Shown here piece by piece: positions 47,799-56,994 of a stretch of 64,000 bases of DNA. The DNA is taken from assembly GCA_965248135.1 (NCBI GenBank), contig CBDFIN010000011.1, positions 682,001 to 746,000 on the forward strand. Direction: 5' to 3'. The position numbers were made by a program, and so were the translations under genes. Position 1 is the stretch's first letter; each line of letters begins with the position of its first letter. Source of the stretch: SZUA-100 sp965248135 (GTDB taxonomy: Bacteria > Pseudomonadota > Alphaproteobacteria > Rhizobiales > Rhizobiaceae). Below the pieces are notes generated by a model. It did not search any database and was not told the DNA's origin. It was given only the letters and a program-made list of their open reading frames with translations.

Positions 47799-48887
47799 AT
47801 GTTGGGAGTTAAAAGTCTGAGATCTGTCGCGATTGCGACGGGTTTGATTGCAGCTGGATCACTGGGATTTGCATCCATTTCTTCGGCCAGGGAAATTGTC
47901 ATTCGTATCGGCTCTGGCCATCCGCCGACAGTTGTTTATGCCGGCCTGATGAAAAATTTCTTTCAGCCTGAACTGAAAAAGGCGATCGAATCTCAAACCG
48001 ACCACACGGTAAAGTTCATCGAGGGATATAGCGGTTCGATTACCAAGGTATTTGATACTTTTGAAGGTATTGAGAACGGTGTCCTCGATATCGGTGGTTT
48101 TTGTTTCTGCTTTGAAGCTTCCAAGCTGCCGATGCACGCATTTCAGATTATGCTGCCCTTTGGCACCATGGATCCGGAGCAAAGCGTTGCCATTGCCAAC
48201 TCAATCTACCAAAAGTTCCCCAGTCTGGAGAAGACCTTCCAAAAGTATAACCAGACCATGCTCGCGCGCATTGGTGATGGTGGTTATAATCTCGGTACTA
48301 ACTTTCCGTGGAAGGAAGTATCTGACCTTAAGGGCCACAAGATTCTCGGTGCTGGTCTCAATTTGAACTGGATGAAGAAGGCGGGCATCGGCATTATTCC
48401 GGTGACTGACGGGCTGCCGGGTTGGTACCAGAAAATCAAAACCGGGCTTGCAGAAGGTGGCATCATGTTCCCCAGCGCCTGGGGACCGGTATTTAAACTT
48501 CATGAAGTTGGAAAGTACTACACCACCATCGGATTCGGATCCATTACCTGGCATGCCCTCAACGTCAACAACAGATTCTGGAACCGCCTGCCACCTGAGG
48601 TTAAGCCAATTATGAAGGAAGTAGCCGGCCGTTATTCAATCCAAACCGGCGTTTTCAATAAAATCGGTTACAAGAAGGATATGGATTGGTTGCGCAAAAA
48701 TATCACCGTGAGTGATTTGCCTGCTTCCGTCCGCCTTGATTGGGCCAAGAGACTTAAGAATTGGCCGCAAGAATATGCCAACGAACTTGAGGCCAAGGGT
48801 TTCCCGGCCAAGGCTATTCTCAACGCGACACTGGATGAAGCGGAAAAACTTGGGTACGAATGGCCAGTTCGTTATGTAATCAAATAG
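47799..48887 (+). CDS. TRAP transporter substrate-binding protein (DctP family)
   Basis: A 362-aa periplasmic binding protein. ATG 47799 follows GGGGAGA; a GTG five codons earlier is less likely. Signal peptide about 1-32 (SVAIATGLIAAGSLGFASI, cleavage after SSA). The mature part has the DctP order: IRIGSGHPP, VKFIEGYSG, LDIGGFCFCFEASKLP, then MLPFGTMDPEQ, the ligand-clamp region LKGHKILGAG and GIIPVTDGLPGWYQKIKTG. It delivers an organic acid to the permeases at 49006 and 49564. Its neighbours suggest the substrate feeds the GntR-controlled pathway. Confidence 0.93.
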   Translation: MLGVKSLRSVAIATGLIAAGSLGFASISSAREIVIRIGSGHPPTVVYAGLMKNFFQPELKKAIESQTDHTVKFIEGYSGSITKVFDTFEGIENGVLDIGGFCFCFEASKLPMHAFQIMLPFGTMDPEQSVAIANSIYQKFPSLEKTFQKYNQTMLARIGDGGYNLGTNFPWKEVSDLKGHKILGAGLNLNWMKKAGIGIIPVTDGLPGWYQKIKTGLAEGGIMFPSAWGPVFKLHEVGKYYTTIGFGSITWHALNVNNRFWNRLPPEVKPIMKEVAGRYSIQTGVFNKIGYKKDMDWLRKNITVSDLPASVRLDWAKRLKNWPQEYANELEAKGFPAKAILNATLDEAEKLGYEWPVRYVIK

Positions 48888-49005
48888 ATAGCGCTGAGCG
48901 CGTACTATACCTGATCCAAGTGTTACCGGCCGAAGTTCGATTGCCACGGGTTTCAGCCGGTAAATTTTTTAACTTCAAATTAGGACCACCGTTGAAAAGG
49001 AAAAC

Positions 49006-49533
49006 ATGATGTGGCTCATCACGTTGAGTGATCGCTTGTCCAGGTTCCTGATGGTTGCAGCCGCCGCGTGGGCATTTGGTCTGGCGTTGCTGGTGATGGC
49101 CAATATCATTGGCCGGTCTGTGTTTGATTCACCGATATACGGCACCGCCGAAATCGTCGCTGCCTCCATCGTAATCATCGTATATTTGCAGGCAGGCTAC
49201 GCCATTCGCAGCCGCTCTATGCTTAAGGCCGATTTCCTTCTGGTCCTTTTGCCGGACATTATCCAACGGATATTACTGGCCATTGGTTATCTATTAGGGG
49301 CTACATTCTTCCTGATGATTATTACCGGTGGTTGGGATGAAAGTGTCCTTTCCTATGTGGAAGGCGAGTTCGAAGGTGAAGGTGCATTGCGGGTGCCTTC
49401 GTGGCCAGCTCGCTGGACTGTGCTGATCGGCAGCGCTCTGGCCACGGTCAATTACCTGGTTTTGGCCTATATCGATGTATTTATGCCGAAACGGCAAAAT
49501 TCTGAAATGGATGCGGGTGCCACCCCCGTCTGA
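49006..49533 (+). CDS. TRAP transporter small permease (DctQ)
   Basis: A 175-aa protein with four membrane segments (FLMVAAAAWAFGLALLVMANI, EIVAASIVIIVYLQAGYAI, ILLAIGYLLGATFFLMII, TVLIGSALATVNYLVLAYI). The NIIGRSVFDSPIYGTAEI phrase is the DctQ signature. It forms the small subunit of the sodium-driven TRAP permease. It lies 118 nt after the binding-protein gene and 30 nt before the large permease. Confidence 0.92.
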   Translation: MMWLITLSDRLSRFLMVAAAAWAFGLALLVMANIIGRSVFDSPIYGTAEIVAASIVIIVYLQAGYAIRSRSMLKADFLLVLLPDIIQRILLAIGYLLGATFFLMIITGGWDESVLSYVEGEFEGEGALRVPSWPARWTVLIGSALATVNYLVLAYIDVFMPKRQNSEMDAGATPV

Positions 49534-49563
49534 GCAGGATCTGTAGCGAAAGAGAATAGTCTA

Positions 49564-50934
49564 TTGTTCGAACTCAATACTGCCGTTTTGTTGATTGTCA
49601 GCCTGGTGGTCCTGGTGGCGATTGGAGTCCACATAGCTATCGCACTCGGCATAACCAGTGCGCTTGGAATTTTTTTGGTAACCGGCGCAGATGCCTACGC
49701 CTTCGATACGGTTCAACGCATGTTAGCCGCGACCGCCTACGAAGCGATCCGCGCCTATGTTTTTGCGGTGATCCCGCTGTTTATGCTGATGGGCGAATTT
49801 ATCGGCAAGTCGGGCGTGGTCACCGATGTTTACCGTGGCATCAACCGGCTGCTGCGCCGTTTGCCTGGCCGGTTAGCCATTGCCACCATCATTGGCAACG
49901 CGCTGTTCTCGTTCGTCACTGGTGTCAGCATAGCCTCTGCCGCCGCCTTTTCACGCATCGCTTACCCGGAAATGAAAAGATATGGCTATCACAAGGGTTT
50001 CGCGTTGGGCACGGTCGCGGGCTCTAGTTGCCTCGGCATGTTGATTCCGCCTTCCGTGCTGATGATCGTCTGGGGCATTCTTACCGAGCAGTCAATTGGC
50101 CAGATTTTCGCCGCCGGCATCTTTCCCGGCCTGCTATTGGCGGGATTATTTATCCTCTACGTAATCGTTTTTGCTATATTGCGGCCAGCGGCCGTCGGTG
50201 AGGGTGCGCCGGCTGCAGAAACTTCCGGCAATGCCAATGCAAACGGGTCGAGCGATGAGGATTATGTCTCCAATACCCAGTTTTTAATCAGCCTGACCGG
50301 TATCATCATTGTCATTGTTGCGGTTTTGGGCGGTATCTGGTTCGGGATTTTTACCCCAACCGAAGGTGCTGGTGCTGGCGTCCTTATCGGGTTGATTTTG
50401 GGTATTATCAAGGGCATGCGCTTCCGCGATATAATCGATTCTATTTTATTGGTGGGCCGAACCTCCGCGCCGATCCTGTTGCTGCTGGTGGCCGCATCAC
50501 TCTACTCCAGAACTCTTGCCATGACCGGTCTGGCCAACGCAATCGAAGGCGTTTTCCTCGGCTCCGGCATGGAGCCCTGGATGATCATGAGTACCATGGT
50601 TCTGATCTGGTTTTTGCTCGGGATGATTATCGATTCGATTTCCATCATGTTGCTAACCGCGGCCATATTTGCACCGATAGCTGTCGCAATCGGTTATGAC
50701 CCGATCGCCTTTGCGATCATCGGCATTATTGCAATAGAGGCCGGATTGCTGACGCCACCCTTCGGACTATTGGTATATACCGTGAAATCATCTATCCAGG
50801 AAATCGACCCAAACATGAGCGTCATCGTGATATTCAAGAGTGCAACGCCCTATTGGATTATTATGCTGATAGGAATGATTTTGATCATCAATTTCCCGCA
50901 AATCGCGACCTATCTTCCAAGCCAGCTATTTTAG
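49564..50934 (+). CDS. TRAP transporter large permease (DctM)
   Basis: A 456-aa protein with about twelve hydrophobic segments and DctM landmarks (AVIPLFMLMGEFIGKSG, GNALFSFVTGVSIASAAAF, GTVAGSSCLGMLIPPSV, GIFTPTEGAGAGV, LLTPPFGLLVYTVKS). TTG 49564 is taken as start, with GAAAGAGAA upstream. An unusually polar Asn/Ala-rich loop (EGAPAAETSGNANANGSSDE) splits the two halves. It converges with dnaE2 34 nt away. Confidence 0.92.
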   Translation: MFELNTAVLLIVSLVVLVAIGVHIAIALGITSALGIFLVTGADAYAFDTVQRMLAATAYEAIRAYVFAVIPLFMLMGEFIGKSGVVTDVYRGINRLLRRLPGRLAIATIIGNALFSFVTGVSIASAAAFSRIAYPEMKRYGYHKGFALGTVAGSSCLGMLIPPSVLMIVWGILTEQSIGQIFAAGIFPGLLLAGLFILYVIVFAILRPAAVGEGAPAAETSGNANANGSSDEDYVSNTQFLISLTGIIIVIVAVLGGIWFGIFTPTEGAGAGVLIGLILGIIKGMRFRDIIDSILLVGRTSAPILLLLVAASLYSRTLAMTGLANAIEGVFLGSGMEPWMIMSTMVLIWFLLGMIIDSISIMLLTAAIFAPIAVAIGYDPIAFAIIGIIAIEAGLLTPPFGLLVYTVKSSIQEIDPNMSVIVIFKSATPYWIIMLIGMILIINFPQIATYLPSQLF

Positions 50935-50967
50935 GATTGAAACTCCCTGCGCAGGATTGCATCCAGC

Positions 50968-53900
50968 TCAGTGAAAGTCCCGGCTTTTCGGGATAATGCG
51001 CACATTGCGTGGGTGGCCGGCACGCGGGGTGCGGCCCAAAAACGGCCGCTCCACCGGCTGGGTTTTAACCTCATCGGCCCGTGCCAGCGCCGGCGGCAGG
51101 CTCTCGTCACCAAGCCGGTTGAGATCAGCCGAAAGGTCGACAAGCGAGCGGGTAATGACGTGAATGATCGCCCCCTGGCGCTGAATCTGGCCGCGCACCA
51201 GCACCAGCCTTGAGCGCATCACCACCTTGCGATAGCGCTGCATGATTTTGCGCCAGACGATAATATTGGCGGTGCCGGTTTCATCTTCCAGTGTCATGAA
51301 CACGACGCCCTTGGCGGTGCCCGGCTTTTGCCGCACCAGCACCACCCCGGCAATTTCCACATATTGGTTGTTTCTGGTGGCCAGAAGATCAGCCGCACTA
51401 ATGATCCGCCGTTTGCGATATTCCTCCCGCAGAAAGGAAACCGGGTGCGCCTTTAGTGATAAACGATGGGTCTGGTAGTCGGCGACCACATGCTCGCTTA
51501 GCGGCATTTTTGGCAGTTGCACATCGGCGTCCGGCCCCAGCGTATCGGTATTGGCGGCTTCAAACAGCGGCAATTGCGCGTCACTGACAAGCCCGCGCAC
51601 CTTCCACAGGGCCTGGCGACGGTCGAGCCCGATGGAGCGGAAACAATCGGCCGCCGCCAGCCGTTCCAGCACGGCGATGGAAAGAGTGCGGCGAAGCTGC
51701 TCGATAGTGGTGAAGGGGGGCGGCCTTTCTCTGCCACCTCTTCCTGGTGTCGAAGACGATGTCAATCGGCTTCGGGTAATATCATCAGCAATTACAGAAT
51801 TCTGGATTTGTTGTCGGTAATCCCCCCACCCGAACCCTGCTTTGCAGCGTTCGACCTCCCCACCGGGGGGAGGTTCGCCCTGTGCTACAGGCAGCACCTG
51901 GCCATCGTTTTTCTCCGCCAGCAATTGCATTCGCTCATCGACAAAACCCTCCATCACCTCCTTGCGCAGCCCGTCGACCTGGCGAAAGCCGAGGCGGACA
52001 CCATAAGAACCCTCTTTTCCTTGCTCCAGCCTGTTGTCCCATTCGCTGAAATTAACATCGACGGGCAGCACGTCAATATCATGCTGGCGGGCATCGCGGA
52101 CAATCTGTGCCGGGGCGTAAAACCCCATCGGCTGGGAGTTCAACAATCCGGTACAAAACACATCCGGGTAATGGCACTTGATCCAGGAAGAGGCATAGAC
52201 CAGCAGGGCGAAGCTCGCCGCATGGCTTTCGGGAAAACCATATTCGCCAAAACCCTTGATCTGGTTGAAACAGCGCTGGGCAAAATCGGCATCATAACCG
52301 CGGGCAATCATCCTTGAGACCATCTTTTCTTCCAGCGTGTGAATGGTGCCCATGCGGCGGAATGTGGCCATGGCGCGGCGCAACTCGTTGGCCTCGTCGG
52401 GCGAAAATTTCGCCGCATCAATGGCGATCTGCATTGCCTGTTCCTGAAACAGCGGCACCCCAAGGGTGCGGCCAAGAATGTTTTCCAGTTCCTTGGGGGA
52501 ACCGTGCTCAGGCAAGGGCGAGGGATATTCCACCTTGTCGATACCGTCGCGGCGGCGCAGATAAGGGTGCACCATATCGCCCTGGATCGGGCCGGGCCGG
52601 ACAATCGCCACCTCGATCACCAGGTCATAGAATTTCTCCGGCTTCAACCGTGGCAGCATGTTGAGCTGGGCCCGGCTTTCTACCTGAAAAACACCGACCG
52701 CATCGGCCTTTTGCAGCATCTGATAGACGCGGCCATCTTCCTTCGGCATTGAGGCCAGCGTGTAGCGTTTGCCGTAGTGACTATCGATCATGTCAAAGCA
52801 TTTGCGGATGCAGGTCAACATACCGAGCGCCAGCACATCGATCTTGAGGATTTTCAGCGCGTCGATGTCGTCCTTGTCCCATTCGATGAAGGTGCGATCG
52901 TCCATCGCCGCATTGCCGATCGGCACCATTTCTTCGAGCGGGTCCTCGGTCAAAACAAAGCCGCCCACATGCTGGGAAAGATGGCGGGGGAAGCCGAGCA
53001 ATTGCCGGGTCAAGAAGATGGTGCGGCGCAAATGCGGATCGTTCAGGTCCAGCCCCGCCTCTTTGACGTGGCTTTCCGGCATTTCTGCCCCCCACGAGCC
53101 CCAGACCGAGCGAGCCAGTGCCGAGGTGATGTCCTCCGTTAGCCCCATCACCTTGCCGACCTCGCGCACCGCACTGCGCGGGCGGTAGGTGATGATGGTG
53201 GCGGCAATGCCGGCCCGGTGGCGGCCATAGCGCTGATAGATATACTGGATCACCTCCTCACGCCGCTCATGTTCGAAATCGACATCGATATCCGGTGGTT
53301 CCTTGCGTGATTCTGACAGGAAGCGCTCGAACAATAGCTGGGTGGTGGAAGGGTCGACCGCAGTAATGCCAAGGCAATAACAAACGGCCGAATTGGCCGC
53401 TGAACCGCGCCCCTGGCACAGGATATCCTTGCTGCGGGCAAAGGCGACAATGTCGTGAACGGTGAGGAAATAGGGCGCGTATTTGAGCTTCTTGATCAGC
53501 CCGAACTCTTTCAGGATCAACACCTTCACCCGGTCGGGAATACCGTCGGGATAGTAGAATTTTGCCCCCTGCCAGGTCAGCTCCTCCAGATGCTGTTGTG
53601 ATGTCCTGCCCTTTGGCACCGGTTCGTTGGGATAATTATACGACAGTTCATCGAGGCTGAAATTGCAGCGCTCGACCAGGGTGGCGATGTTGGCGATTGC
53701 CTCGGGATAATCGCTAAAAAGCCGCGCCATCTCCTGTGGTTTTTTCAGCTGCCGTTCACTGTTGGCGGCAAGGCGAAAACCGGCCTCGTCAATAGTGCAT
53801 TTTTCGCGGATACAGGTAAGCACATCCTGCAGCGGGCGGCGGTCTGCTGCATGGTAATGGACATCATTGGTGGCGATCAGCGGAATGTCGAGACGCCGCG

Positions 53901-54453
53901 CCAGCCCGGCCAGTTGGCGCAACCGGCGGCGGTCATCGCCCCGGTAAAGATAGTGGGCGGCAAGCCACAGATTGTCCGGCACCGCCTGCTTGAGTTTGGC
54001 AAGAAAAGTTTCAACTGGCATCTTTTGCGGGGAAGTGGAAACTTTGATTTCCTTCGCATCCTCCTGCGGCAAGACAATGACACAACAATCGGCAAGTTCC
54101 GACAAAACCTCGTTAAGGCTCAAATGACATTCGCCCTTGGGGGCGGCGAGCTTGCCACGGCTCAACAACCGGCAAAGGCGGCCATAGGCGGCGCGGTTTT
54201 GTGGAAAACACAAAAAACTATCTTCCTCCAAAACATCAAAGCGGCAGCCCACCAGCAGCTTGATACCGGCCTTTTTTGCCGCGATATGGGCCCGGACAAC
54301 GCCGGCAAGGGAATTGCGGTCGGCAATACCGATGGCAAAATGGCCAAGTTTTGCCGCCTCCTCGACCAGTTCATGCGGGTGTGAGCCGCCGCGCAGGAAA
54401 GAAAAATTAGTGACACATTGCAGTTCGGCATAGGCGTGTTGGTGGTGCATCAT
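50968..54453 (-). CDS. dnaE2: Error-prone DNA polymerase DnaE2
   Basis: A 1161-aa C-family polymerase for SOS mutagenic lesion bypass. PHP domain first (YAELQCVTNFSFLRGGSHP), then the polymerase palm (CQGRGSAANSAVCYCLG, PPDIDVDFEHERREEVIQY) and a C-terminal OB fold (IAGVVLVRQKPGTAKGVVFM, VHTRSL-like end). The start is ATG 54453, overlapping the imuB TGA (ATGA). Between QVLPVAQ and PFTTIEQ about 55-60 residues (GEPPPGGEVERCKAGFGWGD and onward) are foreign to the family and encoded by a GC-rich repeat-like stretch (51715-51890) that keeps frame. Confidence 0.95.
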   Translation of the reverse strand: MMHHQHAYAELQCVTNFSFLRGGSHPHELVEEAAKLGHFAIGIADRNSLAGVVRAHIAAKKAGIKLLVGCRFDVLEEDSFLCFPQNRAAYGRLCRLLSRGKLAAPKGECHLSLNEVLSELADCCVIVLPQEDAKEIKVSTSPQKMPVETFLAKLKQAVPDNLWLAAHYLYRGDDRRRLRQLAGLARRLDIPLIATNDVHYHAADRRPLQDVLTCIREKCTIDEAGFRLAANSERQLKKPQEMARLFSDYPEAIANIATLVERCNFSLDELSYNYPNEPVPKGRTSQQHLEELTWQGAKFYYPDGIPDRVKVLILKEFGLIKKLKYAPYFLTVHDIVAFARSKDILCQGRGSAANSAVCYCLGITAVDPSTTQLLFERFLSESRKEPPDIDVDFEHERREEVIQYIYQRYGRHRAGIAATIITYRPRSAVREVGKVMGLTEDITSALARSVWGSWGAEMPESHVKEAGLDLNDPHLRRTIFLTRQLLGFPRHLSQHVGGFVLTEDPLEEMVPIGNAAMDDRTFIEWDKDDIDALKILKIDVLALGMLTCIRKCFDMIDSHYGKRYTLASMPKEDGRVYQMLQKADAVGVFQVESRAQLNMLPRLKPEKFYDLVIEVAIVRPGPIQGDMVHPYLRRRDGIDKVEYPSPLPEHGSPKELENILGRTLGVPLFQEQAMQIAIDAAKFSPDEANELRRAMATFRRMGTIHTLEEKMVSRMIARGYDADFAQRCFNQIKGFGEYGFPESHAASFALLVYASSWIKCHYPDVFCTGLLNSQPMGFYAPAQIVRDARQHDIDVLPVDVNFSEWDNRLEQGKEGSYGVRLGFRQVDGLRKEVMEGFVDERMQLLAEKNDGQVLPVAQGEPPPGGEVERCKAGFGWGDYRQQIQNSVIADDITRSRLTSSSTPGRGGRERPPPFTTIEQLRRTLSIAVLERLAAADCFRSIGLDRRQALWKVRGLVSDAQLPLFEAANTDTLGPDADVQLPKMPLSEHVVADYQTHRLSLKAHPVSFLREEYRKRRIISAADLLATRNNQYVEIAGVVLVRQKPGTAKGVVFMTLEDETGTANIIVWRKIMQRYRKVVMRSRLVLVRGQIQRQGAIIHVITRSLVDLSADLNRLGDESLPPALARADEVKTQPVERPFLGRTPRAGHPRNVRIIPKSRDFH
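51715..51890. repeat. Repeat-like in-frame insertion inside dnaE2
   Basis: About 175 bp beginning GGGGGGCGGCC, containing CCCCCCACCCGAACCCTGC and the hairpin CCTCCCCACCGGGGGGAGG and ending GTGCTACAGG. The latter phrases are typical of intergenic GC-rich repeats in alphaproteobacteria. Boundaries are approximate. It is absent from the expected DnaE2 alignment at this place. Confidence 0.65.
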
Positions 54454-56099
54454 CCGAACAGCCCGTGGATGAACCATTGCGGCGCAGCACCATGGCGCGT
54501 CTCGCCATAAAGCCCGGCACGGAAAAGCCAGTAGCGCAGGCCCTCTTCATCCTCCACTTCATAATAATCGCGTGCATTGGTGCGAAAAAACAGCTCGCGG
54601 CCATTGGCGTCTTCGATCTCCCGCCACCATTGCGGTGCGATGCGCTCCGGCCCGCGGGCACGAATAATCTTGCGGGTCAGCCGGCGCCAGGTAAAGCGCA
54701 GCGGCGGTCCGTCCGGTACCTCGGCCAGGGTCTCGATTTCCTCCGGCCTTTCAAACAGCCGGAAGGGCCGTGCGGTGGGCACCGGCCCATGCCATGCGGC
54801 AGCGGGTTCTGCCATGCCGGCCAAGACAATGCGTTGGGCCTGTTCCGGCAGATGGCTTGCAACCGGCACAAGCCGGGTAATGTGTGCCGCCCCCAGCCGG
54901 TTCATCAGCTTGTCGATCAAAAGCACAATATCGCCACCCTCACCTTGTGAATGGGCGGTAAGGCTTTTTTGTTCCTCGGCGATTGGTTCCACCCTGTCAG
55001 CGGCAAGAATAAACATGTCGATGCCGTAGCCGGGATCGATTTCCGCCAGCCGGTCCTTAAACAGCCGGGCGATATGGTCGGGATCACGGGAAGCGCGGCC
55101 AAGGCGGATGGTCAGCGCATCATGGCCGCCATCGCTGTGGCAGGCGGCAAGGGTTAGCGCGCGAACGCCAAGCCCGTCCCGTTCCAGCCGAGTTTTTATG
55201 CGCTGCAACAGATGATCAAGCGCCATGGCGATGGCCATTTCGTCAATCGCCGGTTCGGCCAGACCCAGGGTCTCGCGACAGGGCGCAACTTCTTTCAGCG
55301 GTGTCAGTGGCTCGCTAATTTCGCCCGCCATCTGGTCAAGCCTCAACCGCACCGACCATGCCGCCTGGCGTGAATGAAACCGCCGTTCCAGGGCAGAACG
55401 CGGTATCGCCCGCAGGGCGCTTATCTGTTTCAGCCCCAGCCGCCGCAGCAGCAAAAGCACATTGTCATCAAGCCTTAGCCCATCGACCGGCAGGGCCGCA
55501 GTTGTGATAACGGCCTCACCGGGCGGCGCGATGATAAAGGCAGAGCGGCTTTCCTCTTCAGACAAACAAGCCGTGTGATGCATGATTTCCATATTAAGGC
55601 CAAACCGTGCCAGCGCCCAGGCAGCACCTTTCGTATCAGCAATGGCGGCACGGGCGGTAAGGCCGATCCTGGCAAACCGTGCCAGCGCATCGCGCATCAG
55701 CCCTTCTTCGCCGCCAAATAAATGATCACAGCCATAGGTGTCGATCAGCAACCCGTCATCGCCGTCAAGCGCCACAACCGGGCTGTAACGCATGGCCCAG
55801 TGGCCGAGGCGCTGCAGAAAAATCTGGTCCAGGTTCGCCGCCGCCTGTTCGACGTAGATTTCCGGGCAGCCGGCGCGGGCATCATTGAGCATCTGGCCGA
55901 TGGCAGCGCCGGCCTTTTCCGCCGCTATGCTGGTGGCGGTAATGCGGGTGCCCTTGACGCCGCTTTCAACCAGCACGAGGGGTTGATCAGCCGGTCTTTC
56001 GTTCGCCTCGGGTGATGCGAAGCGCCGGGCGCGCCTGTCGGCTATCTGCCAGCGCTGCATCGCCAGGCGCGGAAACCAGATTGAAAGAATGCGTCTCAT
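54450..56099 (-). CDS. imuB: ImuB, Y-family polymerase-like mutagenesis protein
   Basis: A 549-aa protein: MRRILSIWFPRLAMQRW opening, TSIAAEKAGAAIGQMLNDARA, YSPVVALDGDDGLLIDTYGCDHLFGG, and the helix-hairpin region LKQISALRAIPRSALERRF. ImuB lacks the catalytic acids of active Y-family enzymes and links DnaE2 to the beta clamp. A clamp-binding motif was not confirmed here. It overlaps imuA by 113 bp and dnaE2 by 4 bp, a tightly coupled SOS cassette. Confidence 0.92.
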   Translation of the reverse strand: MRRILSIWFPRLAMQRWQIADRRARRFASPEANERPADQPLVLVESGVKGTRITATSIAAEKAGAAIGQMLNDARAGCPEIYVEQAAANLDQIFLQRLGHWAMRYSPVVALDGDDGLLIDTYGCDHLFGGEEGLMRDALARFARIGLTARAAIADTKGAAWALARFGLNMEIMHHTACLSEEESRSAFIIAPPGEAVITTAALPVDGLRLDDNVLLLLRRLGLKQISALRAIPRSALERRFHSRQAAWSVRLRLDQMAGEISEPLTPLKEVAPCRETLGLAEPAIDEMAIAMALDHLLQRIKTRLERDGLGVRALTLAACHSDGGHDALTIRLGRASRDPDHIARLFKDRLAEIDPGYGIDMFILAADRVEPIAEEQKSLTAHSQGEGGDIVLLIDKLMNRLGAAHITRLVPVASHLPEQAQRIVLAGMAEPAAAWHGPVPTARPFRLFERPEEIETLAEVPDGPPLRFTWRRLTRKIIRARGPERIAPQWWREIEDANGRELFFRTNARDYYEVEDEEGLRYWLFRAGLYGETRHGAAPQWFIHGLFG

Positions 56100-56796
56100 C
56101 GTTCCAGTAGACTTTCCAGGAGCCGGGGCCCGCCCGCCCGCCGCGAGCGCGTGTCAATTGCACCGACCACACGGTGGGGCCGGGGCCGAGCGGGTCATTT
56201 TCATCGGGTGGGCCAATGGCTGGTGCAATGCGCCAGCGGGTGGTTGCGGCACTAGCCTCGCGAGTGCCGGTGACGTTGAGAAAAAGGCACGGGATGGCCA
56301 TTTCCAGACAGGCAAGTGAAAGCCGCCTTGTTGCGGTAAAACCCACCGGCGCCCCTTCGCCGATAATCGCCGCCACGGCACCGGAGCGCAGACTTTCTTC
56401 CATGACAAAGGCAAGATCGCGTTGCTTGCGCAGCACAACATGTACCAGCCGTTCCGGCGCAAGGCCGGCGGCCTTCAGGCCCGGGGCGTAGGGATGGCCA
56501 TATTCGCGCACGCTGCGGCCCGTTTGACACCAGATAATTGGCCCACCCGTTTCTGCCGCCCGGGGCAAAAGCTGCAGCAAGGCCAGTACAAAGCGGTCCA
56601 TCGCCGGTATGTGCCTTGTTTGGGCAACGCAAAAATCGTGCAAGTCGCCTTGCCCGAGCCGCCCGCCCGGCAAGGCCGTATCAATGGCGTCGCACCCAAG
56701 CCGCCAACCCGTCTTGCACCGGTCCCCGGCCATCGGCTGAAACAGCACAGGGCGGCGTTCGATACGCGCAATTTTTTTCCGCAACTGGTCAAGCAT
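55987..56796 (-). CDS. imuA: ImuA, RecA-like SOS mutagenesis protein
   Basis: A 269-aa protein starting at ATG 56796 behind GAGGA; a five-codon TTG extension was rejected. RecA/SulA-like core: LGCDAIDTALPGGRLGQGDLHDF, PIIWCQTGR, APERLVHVVLRKQRDLAFVMEESLRSG, IGEGAPVGFTATRRLSLA. The Walker A position is degenerate, as usual in ImuA. With ImuB and DnaE2 it forms the damage-induced mutasome. The LexA box 29 bp upstream indicates SOS control. Confidence 0.92.
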   Translation of the reverse strand: MLDQLRKKIARIERRPVLFQPMAGDRCKTGWRLGCDAIDTALPGGRLGQGDLHDFCVAQTRHIPAMDRFVLALLQLLPRAAETGGPIIWCQTGRSVREYGHPYAPGLKAAGLAPERLVHVVLRKQRDLAFVMEESLRSGAVAAIIGEGAPVGFTATRRLSLACLEMAIPCLFLNVTGTREASAATTRWRIAPAIGPPDENDPLGPGPTVWSVQLTRARGGRAGPGSWKVYWNDETHSFNLVSAPGDAALADSRQARPALRITRGERKTG

Positions 56797-56824
56797 AGCC
56801 TTTTTCCTCAAAACTTATGCATAT

Positions 56825-56839
56825 GTTCCTATTTTGTTC
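56825..56839. promoter_or_regulatory. LexA box (alphaproteobacterial SOS box)
   Basis: GTTCCTATTTTGTTC is an exact GTTC-N7-GTTC, the known alphaproteobacterial LexA site, 29 bp before the imuA start. Confidence 0.85.
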
Positions 56840-56994
56840 TCGTCGAAGAGTCAAATATTCCCAGGAATTTTTTCTTCACGCCGTCGTGTAGCGCAAAATG
56901 CTAATCTGCAATGGAGCAGCAAGCCAGCAGTCTGTATCGGTCAAATTGGAGCGGTTTGATTGACAAGACCAAGCCTGGATATTCTTTCTGGCCG

